From an uncultured Lachnospiraceae bacterium (lineage in GTDB: Bacteria > Bacillota > Clostridia > Lachnospirales > Lachnospiraceae), in assembly GCA_910585065.1 (NCBI GenBank), contig CAJUCG010000120.1:1-10119 (forward strand): a stretch of 10,119 bases of DNA. The letters are read 5' to 3'. The number at the start of each line of letters is the position of its first letter. Position 1 is the first letter of the stretch. The position numbers and the translations under genes were made by a program. The notes under the pieces are model-generated. The model saw nothing but the letters and a program-made list of their open reading frames with translations, did not search any database and was not told the DNA's origin. Below, piece by piece: positions 1 through 6,206 of this stretch.

Positions 1-91
1 AGGTTCGCTAAAAATCCCCACAAAAGGATTTTACCACAAACCTCCAAAAAAAGACACAGCTAAATTTAAAATTAAAATATTTGTAAGAAAT
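1..91. other. AT-rich tail downstream of the permease gene; no convincing gene
   Basis: This short stretch follows the permease stop codon on the minus strand. It is very AT-rich and contains only weak symmetry: AAAATCC at 11-17 with GGATTTT at 26-32 (7-bp stem, 8-base loop, only two G-C pairs), and an all-A/T pairing of 61-67 with 88-94. On the minus strand the first hairpin ends in a run of T, so it could act as a weak intrinsic terminator for the ABC operon, but the stem is too poor in G-C to be confident. A GGAGG on the minus strand at 41-45 looks like a ribosome binding site but has no ATG at a useful distance; any gene it serves would lie beyond the window edge. Confidence 0.4.
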
Positions 92-2809
92 TTATACGTT
101 TTCGTTCTTTAATGTGTCCACCAAACTGTTTTTCTCAAGTTTTACCACCGAGTAGAACATAGTGGAGAATACCACGGCAAAAACACTTAGAACCGCGATC
201 AGAATGCTCTGCACTGGAATATAAAAATCTTGGACAAAGCCCTCGTTGACCACCCGATAAATAAGAAAGGTAACAAAAACAGCGGCGGGCAGTCCATAGC
301 AAAGGCTCTTAATGCCGTAGAGCAGACACTCGTAATTGAGCATTCGGTAGAGAGCTTTCTTGGTCATGCCAATGGACTCAAGCATCGCAAATTCCCTTCG
401 TCTAAGGGAAATATTGGTCGAGACCGTGTTAAAGACATTGGCGGCGGCAATCAGCGAGATCAACACAATAAATCCATAGGAAAATACATTGATAATCACA
501 ATGAGATTGCGCTGAAAAGAATCCCGCTCCGCAATATTATAAAATGACGAGTCCGGTATTCCCTGCGCGTTCAGCGCGTCACAGATCCGGTTATAAGTCT
601 CGGTAAGACTTCCCTCCCCCACCACATAGACCGCCTCCGACATAGATGGCTCCTGCGCGACAATTTCCGGAAATTCGGAAAGTGCGGAGAGCGGATAGAC
701 AAAGGAGAGATACATCCGATTCAACCCGATCGGAAATTCCGCATCCACTACGGTGTAGGTGAGATGGGAAGTTTCCGCCTCCTCAAACATATCTTCCATA
801 GGTCCTACTTCCCCATCATTATCATAGTGGATATCAAAGAAATTTCCGGTTAATTTTCCATTTTTTTCCTTTAACATATCAATAATGGTATAGCGGTTGC
901 CAGAAAGTTCATGTCTTACGCTGTCAAAGGCGAGCGCGCTCTTTTTTTCAGAAAACCAGCCAAGATCCGTTAAATGATTCTGCTCGGTGTAGTCGATGTA
1001 TTCTTTATCTTCCATAAAATAAAAATAGATAATCGAAATCATTCGCTCTTTCCCCGTTGTCTTTTCTGCCAGTTCCCGCTCATAGCTGTAGCGTTCCGAC
1101 TCTTTCATCCAATGGATATATTCATCGGTCAAAAAATCATTTTCCACCAACATTGTTCCATATAAATTTTTTATCGCAAATGCACTTGTAACCCCCTCCA
1201 CCGGAGCGATCACATCGCGCACTTCCTCCGCCGTATAGCCGCGATCAGGATAGATATAATAGCGGAAATCGTAATTGTCTGCCGATGTAACCGAAGCAAC
1301 ACTTCCCTTTAAATAGTCAACAAAGCTGCTTGCGGACACAAAGAGAAGAATGCTGACAAAAAGTGAGATCACTGTCGCGCGGTATTTTTTGCGGTTGCGC
1401 CTAAAATTTTTGTCCGCAAGTGTCCCTTCCATGCCAAAGAATTTGTGAAAAAATCCCCTGGTACGCACCGCCCTGCGGCTTATGCGAATCTCACTATTCT
1501 GGCGGATAGCCTCAATAGCAGAAATCTTCATCGCCTTGCGCGCCGGAAGGAGTGCCGAGATAAGTACTGTACAAAAGGCGAGTACTGCCGCTACAAGAAG
1601 TGCCCAGATCTCAACATACATTGAAAATGGGATGTTGGCTGAACCCACCAGCCCGATAAAGCGGTAGCGCAGCGCGTAAAAGGTAATGCTCATCCCCAAA
1701 ATCCCCGCCCCGATACCGAGCGGAATCCCAAAGAGACTGACCATACAGGCCTCAAACAAAACACTGTGTTTTAGCTGGCGTTTTGTCGCACCAATGGAGG
1801 CCAAAAGACCGAACTGTTTGATCCGCTCATTGATCGAGATCGAAAAGGCATTGTAGATCAATGCGACCGAGCCAAATACAATAATAATACATAGAATGAC
1901 ACCAAGTCCGGTATACACATTGGAGAAGGAATCTGCCCGCGAAATGCCACCCATATACAAAAGATGACTGTGATAATCATAAGTTAATGCCAGAGATTGA
2001 TAGCGGTCAAGGAAATCAAACAGCTCCTTCTGATCTTTTACGGTAAAATAGACTCCCTGAATCCCCTTATTCTGGGACAAAAGTTTCAGTGTGGAGAAAT
2101 CCCCCCCGCAAAATACCATAAATCCCGGTGTGGCAATATATCCAAACACACAGTCGCAGATCCCGACAATGGTATAGGTTCTTTCCTGCTGGCTGGTAAT
2201 CAGGTTTTCACTGTAGGCAGGCTCGGCAGAATCCTTTTTATCTTTGTGGATAAGCCAGTCGTGCCCCGTTAAAATTTTGCCTTCAAACTCCCGGTAGCCT
2301 ATGCTCCCGGTAATGGTATCTCCAATTTTTAACTTTTGTTTCCCATAATTTACAAATTCTTTAGAAAGCAAAATTTCATTCTCATTCTCTGGCATTCTCC
2401 CCTCAATAAGGGAAAATTTCCCAAGTGACTGTGCCACCTCTAAATCTCCGGAAAGATTACAAAATTGCAAATAGGGATGGGAAATATCCCCCCAGTTAAG
2501 CGGCTCGCTTCCGTTTTTTAAGGAATCTGCAATACTCATGTAACCAATTTCATAGATCCCCACGGCACGGTCTATTTCCTCCGCATTTAATACTTCCTCA
2601 TAAACATCCTCCCCGATCCCATAAAAAGAACCCTCCCATTCGCCCTCCTCCGCGATCGTCACTCTCAGCATATAATTTCTCAGGCTGGAGATGCTGGTGG
2701 TCACTGCCGTAAACATCGCGGTGGACAAAAGAATCCCGATAATGGTTACGATCGTGCGCACCTTATTTTTCTTTAAGCCTGCAAGCGTTACTTTATTTAA
2801 TATCTTCAT
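92..2809 (-). CDS. ABC transporter permease, two-module FtsX/MacB type with two large external domains
   Basis: Membrane subunit of an ABC exporter, 905 residues. Two repeats of one fold are visible. Module 1 has a membrane helix at about 18-40, a soluble domain of roughly 260 residues (41-298), then helices at about 299-322, 353-381 and 400-423. Module 2 has a helix at about 477-497, a second soluble domain of about 270 residues (498-768), then helices at about 769-797, 827-855 and 865-890. The hallmark FtsX cytoplasmic loop occurs in both: NERIKQFGLLASIGATKRQL (327-346) and LRRREFAMLESIGMTKKAL (802-820). That gives eight helices in a 4+4 arrangement, unlike the roughly ten helices and single external domain of BceB-type permeases. 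The ATG overlaps the ATPase stop codon (ATGA at 2806-2809) behind a GAGGTGAT ribosome site, so the two are translationally coupled. Such transporters often export or remove antimicrobial peptides or lipid-linked compounds; the substrate here is unknown. Confidence 0.9.
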   Translation of the reverse strand: MKILNKVTLAGLKKNKVRTIVTIIGILLSTAMFTAVTTSISSLRNYMLRVTIAEEGEWEGSFYGIGEDVYEEVLNAEEIDRAVGIYEIGYMSIADSLKNGSEPLNWGDISHPYLQFCNLSGDLEVAQSLGKFSLIEGRMPENENEILLSKEFVNYGKQKLKIGDTITGSIGYREFEGKILTGHDWLIHKDKKDSAEPAYSENLITSQQERTYTIVGICDCVFGYIATPGFMVFCGGDFSTLKLLSQNKGIQGVYFTVKDQKELFDFLDRYQSLALTYDYHSHLLYMGGISRADSFSNVYTGLGVILCIIIVFGSVALIYNAFSISINERIKQFGLLASIGATKRQLKHSVLFEACMVSLFGIPLGIGAGILGMSITFYALRYRFIGLVGSANIPFSMYVEIWALLVAAVLAFCTVLISALLPARKAMKISAIEAIRQNSEIRISRRAVRTRGFFHKFFGMEGTLADKNFRRNRKKYRATVISLFVSILLFVSASSFVDYLKGSVASVTSADNYDFRYYIYPDRGYTAEEVRDVIAPVEGVTSAFAIKNLYGTMLVENDFLTDEYIHWMKESERYSYERELAEKTTGKERMISIIYFYFMEDKEYIDYTEQNHLTDLGWFSEKKSALAFDSVRHELSGNRYTIIDMLKEKNGKLTGNFFDIHYDNDGEVGPMEDMFEEAETSHLTYTVVDAEFPIGLNRMYLSFVYPLSALSEFPEIVAQEPSMSEAVYVVGEGSLTETYNRICDALNAQGIPDSSFYNIAERDSFQRNLIVIINVFSYGFIVLISLIAAANVFNTVSTNISLRRREFAMLESIGMTKKALYRMLNYECLLYGIKSLCYGLPAAVFVTFLIYRVVNEGFVQDFYIPVQSILIAVLSVFAVVFSTMFYSVVKLEKNSLVDTLKNENV

Positions 2810-3489
2810 TTGCGGATCACCTCATCTCTCGTAATGCGCCCATCTTCAATGGCGATAATGCGATCTGCCTGGAGTGCGATCGACTCATCATGTGTGATCA
2901 CAATCAGCGTCTGATTATATTTTTTGTTTGACAATTTTAACAGTTCGATAATTTCATGACTGTTTTTGGAGTCGAGATTGCCGGTCGGCTCATCCGCAAG
3001 CATCACCGCAGGGGCATTCATCAAGGCTCTGCCAATGGACACTCTCTGCTGCTGCCCGCCGGAGAGTTCGTTTGGCAGATGGTTCTCCCTGCCCTTTAAT
3101 TTCAACACTTCAAGCAATTCCAAAAGACGCTCCTTATTGACTTTGCGCCCGTCAAGAAGCACTGGCAATGTCATATTTTCCGTTACGTTTAAGACCGGAA
3201 TCAGATTGTAGAACTGATAGATCAGCCCGACTTCCCTGCGCCTGAAAATTGCAAGTTGTTCGTCCTTTTGTTCATACACATTAGTATCACTCAAAAACAC
3301 CTTTCCCGAAGTCGGGCGATCCACGCCTCCCAAAATATGCAAAAGTGTTGATTTGCCCGATCCGGACGGTCCGATAATGGCGACAAACTGCCCCCACTCC
3401 ACCGTAAAGCTTACATCGTCGAGTGCTACGACCTGATTCTCCTTCTCCCCATAAACTTTTGTCAAATGTTCCACGCGCAAAATTTCCAT
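2806..3489 (-). CDS. ABC transporter ATP-binding protein (MacB/LolD-like)
   Basis: Nucleotide-binding subunit of the exporter, 227 residues from the chosen start. All catalytic motifs are present: Walker A GPSGSGKST (40-48), Q-loop glutamine at 92 (IYQFYNL), signature LSGGQQQ (142-148), Walker B ending MLADEP with D166 and E167, the D-loop GNLD (170-173), and the H-switch histidine at 200 (VITHD). The GNLDS element and overall length are typical of the MacB/LolD/SalX group that partners FtsX-fold permeases. The frame stays open upstream to a TTG at 3552, but that codon lies inside the putative promoter and has no ribosome site. The ATG at 3489 follows GGGAGG with a 5-base spacer and gives the family-typical N-terminus MEILRVEHLTKVYG. 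The stop overlaps the permease start by four bases. It probably energises the permease directly downstream. Confidence 0.94.
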   Translation of the reverse strand: MEILRVEHLTKVYGEKENQVVALDDVSFTVEWGQFVAIIGPSGSGKSTLLHILGGVDRPTSGKVFLSDTNVYEQKDEQLAIFRRREVGLIYQFYNLIPVLNVTENMTLPVLLDGRKVNKERLLELLEVLKLKGRENHLPNELSGGQQQRVSIGRALMNAPAVMLADEPTGNLDSKNSHEIIELLKLSNKKYNQTLIVITHDESIALQADRIIAIEDGRITRDEVIRK

Positions 3490-3494
3490 AAAAA

Positions 3495-3500
3495 CCTCCC
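3495..3500 (-). promoter_or_regulatory. Ribosome binding site that fixes the ATPase start
   Basis: GGGAGG on the minus strand, five bases upstream of the ATG at 3487-3489. It rules in this internal methionine over the longer reading that begins with TTG at 3552. It lies six bases downstream of the leader hairpin at 3507-3528. Confidence 0.8.
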
Positions 3501-3506
3501 TTATTT

Positions 3507-3528
3507 CTGCCAGGTTTTTCCCCGGCAG
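3507..3528 (-). other. Hairpin in the leader RNA of the ABC transporter genes
   Basis: Read on the minus strand, CTGCC pairs with GGCAG, followed inward by a G-U pair and two G-C pairs, giving an 8-bp stem closed by a loop of about six bases (GAAAAA). The structure lies between the predicted transcription start (about 3535) and the ribosome binding site. It is not followed by a run of T, so it is not an intrinsic terminator. It may protect the 5' end of the mRNA or keep the ribosome site open; a regulatory role is inference. Confidence 0.45.
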
Positions 3529-3541
3529 TTTCTTATCCCCT

Positions 3542-3570
3542 ATAATACACAATAAAACTTACAGTGGCGT
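3542..3570 (-). promoter_or_regulatory. Candidate activator-dependent promoter for the ABC transporter genes
   Basis: On the minus strand a TATTAT hexamer at 3542-3547 resembles a sigma-A -10 box (5 of 6). Seventeen bases upstream the -35 position (3565-3570) reads ACGCCA, a poor match to TTGACA. A good -10 with a bad -35, directly next to a repeat-rich operator (3574-3631), is the usual look of a promoter that needs an OmpR-family activator. A second possible -10, TATATT at 3572-3577, has a TTGTCA upstream at 3598-3603, but the 20-base spacing is too long for a normal promoter. The start of transcription would be near 3535, leaving a leader of about 45 bases. Confidence 0.4.
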
Positions 3571-3573
3571 GAA

Positions 3574-3631
3574 TATAAAGTGACAAGATCGTCACTTTGA
3601 CAATTTTGTCTGAGCGTCTTGTCACTTTATA
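3574..3631. promoter_or_regulatory. Nested palindromic operator, probable response-regulator binding region
   Basis: A perfect 15-bp inverted repeat, TATAAAGTGACAAGA at 3574-3588 and its complement at 3617-3631, flanks 28 bases. Nested in it is a second palindrome, AAAGTGAC (3577-3584), six bases, GTCACTTT (3591-3598), and a third short one, GACAA-TT-TTGTC (3599-3610). The element GTCACTTT thus occurs twice in one orientation exactly 30 bp apart (3591-3598, 3621-3628) and once inverted. The right arm covers the kinase stop codon. The TGACA-N4-TGTC part (3598-3610) resembles the spacing of sites bound by BceR-like regulators. Position just upstream of the candidate promoter fits binding by the neighbouring regulator. 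As RNA it would also form a hairpin at the kinase mRNA end, but no T-run follows, so it is not a standard terminator. Confidence 0.65.
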
Positions 3632-4601
3632 CAATTCCCTTATAGATCCTAAGCACAAAACGCGCGCCGCCCTCTCTTCGGTTTTCCGCAAATACAGTTC
3701 CATTCTGCGCGGTTAAGATGGCTCTGGTAAGCGCGAGTCCAATTCCTACGCTGTTGCTTCCTGAATTTTTTCCCTTATAGAAACGCTCAAACAAATGAGG
3801 AAGGTCTTCGGCATCGATCCCCTCCCCGTTATCCTCCAATACAATCTCCGTGTAGATTGCATTTTCCTGCGCTGAGATCCAAATTTTTCCTCCCTCACCC
3901 GTATGTTCAATACAGTTTTTAAGTACATTTCCAATGGCTTCCGCACTCCAAGAAGGATCGCCCAAAAATGCCGCATCCGGCGAAACCCTGTCCGTATCCA
4001 TTGTCTGCGCACGCAGATCCATCAAAATTTCAAATGGGGCTGCTGCCGTCCTTACCATTTGGCAAACCAGAACCCTTTCCTCCTGAAATTTTACCGTGCC
4101 CGCATCCAATTTTGACAGCTTTAGCAATGCTTCAATCAGCCACTCGATCCGGCGCGTCAATTGTTTTGCCTTGAGTGCTTCTTCCTGCCCGCCCATGGTT
4201 TCAAGTGTTAGCGTAAGTGCCGTGAGCGGCGTGCGGATCTGATGCGAGATATCCGCGATGGAGTCCGCCAGATCCTTTTTCTCCTTTTTTAATTTTTCCG
4301 CCTGCGTCTGCAAGGTATCCGTAATTTTGGCAAGCTCGTTCGCCACAATGGCAGTTTCGCCCTCCTCATAATTTTCAAAGCGCGCATGGTAATCCCCGTG
4401 CAAAAGCTTGTCCATATCGACCGCCAATTCCCTTAATCTCCCTTTGCGAAACCGGAGAAAAAGAGTGTAAAATATTGCACAAAGAAAAGCAGTAAATGCC
4501 ACAAGCATCGCCGCAGCGAACGAGAGAAAAAGCCCGAAAAAAAAGCAGATCAGAGTGGAAAAAAAATAGAGAAACCACAAAACCCTTTCCTTTTTCCTCA
4601 T
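3627..4601 (-). CDS. Sensor histidine kinase, intramembrane-sensing type
   Basis: Membrane kinase of a two-component system, 324 residues. Two hydrophobic helices lie at about 7-26 and 29-49 with essentially no loop between them, so there is no room for an external sensor domain. A HAMP-like linker and coiled-coil (about 50-115) lead to the H-box DISHQIRTPL with the phosphorylated histidine at 120. The ATPase domain shows the N-box (N225 and N229 in NVLKNCIEH), G1 DNGEG (257-261), the F-box around LFERFYKG (270-277) and G2 GIGLAL (286-291). Kinases of this compact build are known to sense cell-envelope stress or antimicrobial peptides, often together with a neighbouring ABC transporter. The gene starts nine bases after the regulator stop, and its GGGGGAG ribosome site overlaps that stop, which suggests coupled translation. 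Its own stop codon lies inside the operator palindrome. Confidence 0.92.
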   Translation of the reverse strand: MRKKERVLWFLYFFSTLICFFFGLFLSFAAAMLVAFTAFLCAIFYTLFLRFRKGRLRELAVDMDKLLHGDYHARFENYEEGETAIVANELAKITDTLQTQAEKLKKEKKDLADSIADISHQIRTPLTALTLTLETMGGQEEALKAKQLTRRIEWLIEALLKLSKLDAGTVKFQEERVLVCQMVRTAAAPFEILMDLRAQTMDTDRVSPDAAFLGDPSWSAEAIGNVLKNCIEHTGEGGKIWISAQENAIYTEIVLEDNGEGIDAEDLPHLFERFYKGKNSGSNSVGIGLALTRAILTAQNGTVFAENRREGGARFVLRIYKGIV

Positions 4602-4610
4602 TAGCTCCCC

Positions 4611-5276
4611 CTACGCCCGGTATCCTACCCCGCGCACCGTCGTAATGCGCGAAGGTTTTGCCGGATCCTCTTCAATCTTTTCCCTCAGCCGCTTGATATA
4701 TACGGTCAATGTATTGTCATTGACAAAATCGCCGCCCACATCCCACAGATCCGCTAAAAGTTTTTCCCTGGAAATTACGCTGCCTTTATTCTGACAGAAA
4801 ATAAGAAGCAGCCGGTATTCAAGTGCCGAGAGAACAATCTCTTTTCCGTCCCTGCTTACCAACGCCTTGTCCGCATCCACACGGATACCGTAAAAATCAA
4901 AGACGGACTGACGCTTCCCGGCACGGCGCAGCACCACCTTGATGCGCGAGATCAGCTCCCTTGGGCGGAAGGGCTTACGGATATAGTCTTCCGCGCCGAG
5001 ATCTAAACCTGTTACCACACTGTACTCATCGTCGGATGCCGTAAGAAAAATTACGGGCACAAGATATTCCTCCCGGATTTTGCCGCAGAGGGAAAACCCA
5101 TTGCCGTTTTTTAGCGAGACATCCAGCAGCACCAGATCAATTCCCCCCTTATCAAGGCAGCATTCCGCCTCTTTCTGACCGGGTGCGCATACCGTAGAAA
5201 AACCCTCCTGCCGCAAAAATTTGCCTAGGCTTTCAGTAATCATCAAATCGTCTTCCACCAGCAAAATCTTCTCCAT
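4611..5276 (-). CDS. OmpR/PhoB-family response regulator
   Basis: Transcription factor of the two-component system, 221 residues, the normal family length. The receiver domain (about 1-115) has the acidic pair D9/D10, the phosphoacceptor D52 in LVLLDVSL, T79 in FLTAS and K101 in RKPF. The C-terminal winged-helix DNA-binding domain (about 124-221) includes the typical LSALEYRLLLIF, VNDNTLTVYIKRLREKI and final TVRGVGYRA. The cognate kinase follows immediately. The upstream reductase gene ends 15 bases before the start, and the spacer contains a G-rich GGTGG ribosome site but no space for a terminator or promoter, so the regulator probably shares a transcript with the reductase. Its likely target is the repeat-rich region ahead of the ABC transporter genes; that link is inferred from position. 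Confidence 0.95.
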   Translation of the reverse strand: MEKILLVEDDLMITESLGKFLRQEGFSTVCAPGQKEAECCLDKGGIDLVLLDVSLKNGNGFSLCGKIREEYLVPVIFLTASDDEYSVVTGLDLGAEDYIRKPFRPRELISRIKVVLRRAGKRQSVFDFYGIRVDADKALVSRDGKEIVLSALEYRLLLIFCQNKGSVISREKLLADLWDVGGDFVNDNTLTVYIKRLREKIEEDPAKPSRITTVRGVGYRA

Positions 5277-5291
5277 AATCCACCCCCCGGA

Positions 5292-6191
5292 CTATTTTTC
5301 TCTTAGATACTCCGCAGCGGAAACAGCCGCGTTCGCCCCGTCCGCCGCTGCCGTAATTACCTGGCGCAGTGCCTTTTTTCGCACATCCCCCGCCACAAAA
5401 AAGCCGGGAACTAAAGTTTTTCCCGTTTCCTCCGCCACGACATACCCCGCCTCATCAAGGGGAATTAGCCCATTTAAAACTTCTGTCTGCGGCTTCATTC
5501 CCACCGCGATAAAAAGTCCCTGACAGGAAATTTTTCTCCCATCGGAAAATACAAGTTCCGAGATCTTCCCCTCCCCCAGTATCGCGGAGATCACTGCGGG
5601 GGCAAGGATCTCTACATTCTCTTTCTCCTTTAATTTTGCAAGAGTCGCGACCGCGCCGCGAAATTCGCTTCTTCGGTGGATCAGGTACACTTTACTGCAC
5701 AGTTCGGATAGGTAAAGTGCATCATCAAGTGCGGTATTTCCACCGCCCGCTACTGCTACCACCTTATTTCGGTAAAACGCCCCGTCGCAGACCGCGCAGT
5801 AGGAAACGCCCCGCCCAGAAAACGTATCTTCACCGGAAACGCCTAGATGCCGGTGCGCTGCGCCGGTTGCATAAATAATGGTTTTTGCCGTTAGTTCCCC
5901 TCCGGATACAAGCAAAACAGTAAAGAAATCCTCCTTCTTTTGGATTTTTTCCGCCTCACCCTCCAAAAACTCCACACCAAAGCTTTCTGCATGCCGGTAG
6001 AATGCCTCCCCCAAATCGAAACCATTTATCCCCGGCATTCCAAGATAATTATCGACCTTGGAACTCTCCGTAATCTGCCCGAACCCCATGTAAAATTTCT
6101 CTAAAACTGCCACGGTAAGGTTCGCTCTTTTTGCGTAGATCGCGGCGGACAGCCCCGCCGGGCCGCTGCCGATAATTAGTACATCAATCAT
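5292..6191 (-). CDS. Thioredoxin reductase-like FAD/NAD(P)H oxidoreductase
   Basis: Soluble flavoprotein disulfide reductase, 299 residues, slightly shorter than typical TrxB (about 310-320). The N-terminal FAD-binding fold begins with GSGPAG (8-13). The redox-active CxxC is C132-AVC135 in the family context YCAVCDGAFY. The second dinucleotide fold has GGGNTAL (149-155) and HRRSEFR (172-178), basic residues that favour NADPH. The C-terminal FAD motif reads AGDVRKKALRQV. Presence of these NADPH motifs argues against the ferredoxin-dependent class. No thioredoxin gene is in the window, so the partner could be a thioredoxin elsewhere or another dithiol protein; clostridia usually carry several such paralogues. 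The gene lies 15 bases after serine acetyltransferase and 15 before the response regulator, with a GAGAGG ribosome site, implying one transcription unit. I leave the symbol blank because paralogues make trxB uncertain. Confidence 0.88.
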   Translation of the reverse strand: MIDVLIIGSGPAGLSAAIYAKRANLTVAVLEKFYMGFGQITESSKVDNYLGMPGINGFDLGEAFYRHAESFGVEFLEGEAEKIQKKEDFFTVLLVSGGELTAKTIIYATGAAHRHLGVSGEDTFSGRGVSYCAVCDGAFYRNKVVAVAGGGNTALDDALYLSELCSKVYLIHRRSEFRGAVATLAKLKEKENVEILAPAVISAILGEGKISELVFSDGRKISCQGLFIAVGMKPQTEVLNGLIPLDEAGYVVAEETGKTLVPGFFVAGDVRKKALRQVITAAADGANAAVSAAEYLREK

Positions 6192-6206
6192 TCTAATTCC
6201 TCTCTT

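Noticed and set aside
8..45. Minus-strand mini-ORF of nine codons behind GGAGG (GTG at 35-37, TAG at 8-10)
   Set aside because: GTG start only three bases from the Shine-Dalgarno core, extremely short, no coding signal.
3490..3552. Longer N-terminus of the ATPase starting from a TTG codon at 3552
   Set aside because: TTG start without a ribosome site, overlapping the predicted -10 box; the extra 21 residues do not fit the family, whereas the ATG at 3489 has GGGAGG at ideal spacing.
3597..3625. Perfect TTGACA -35 hexamer on the plus strand at 3597-3602
   Set aside because: No acceptable -10 box lies 16-18 bases downstream (the position reads TGTCAC), and no plus-strand gene follows.
3574..3631. 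Reading the 15-bp inverted repeat as an intrinsic terminator of the regulator-kinase operon
   Set aside because: The stem is not G-C rich at its base, the loop is 28 bases, and it is followed on the minus strand by TTCACG rather than a T-run.
4714..4726. TTGTCA-T-TGACAA palindrome inside the response regulator gene, sharing half-sites with the operator
   Set aside because: It encodes the conserved VNDNTLTVYI stretch of the DNA-binding domain, so the symmetry is probably a by-product of coding, and there is no promoter-like context around it.
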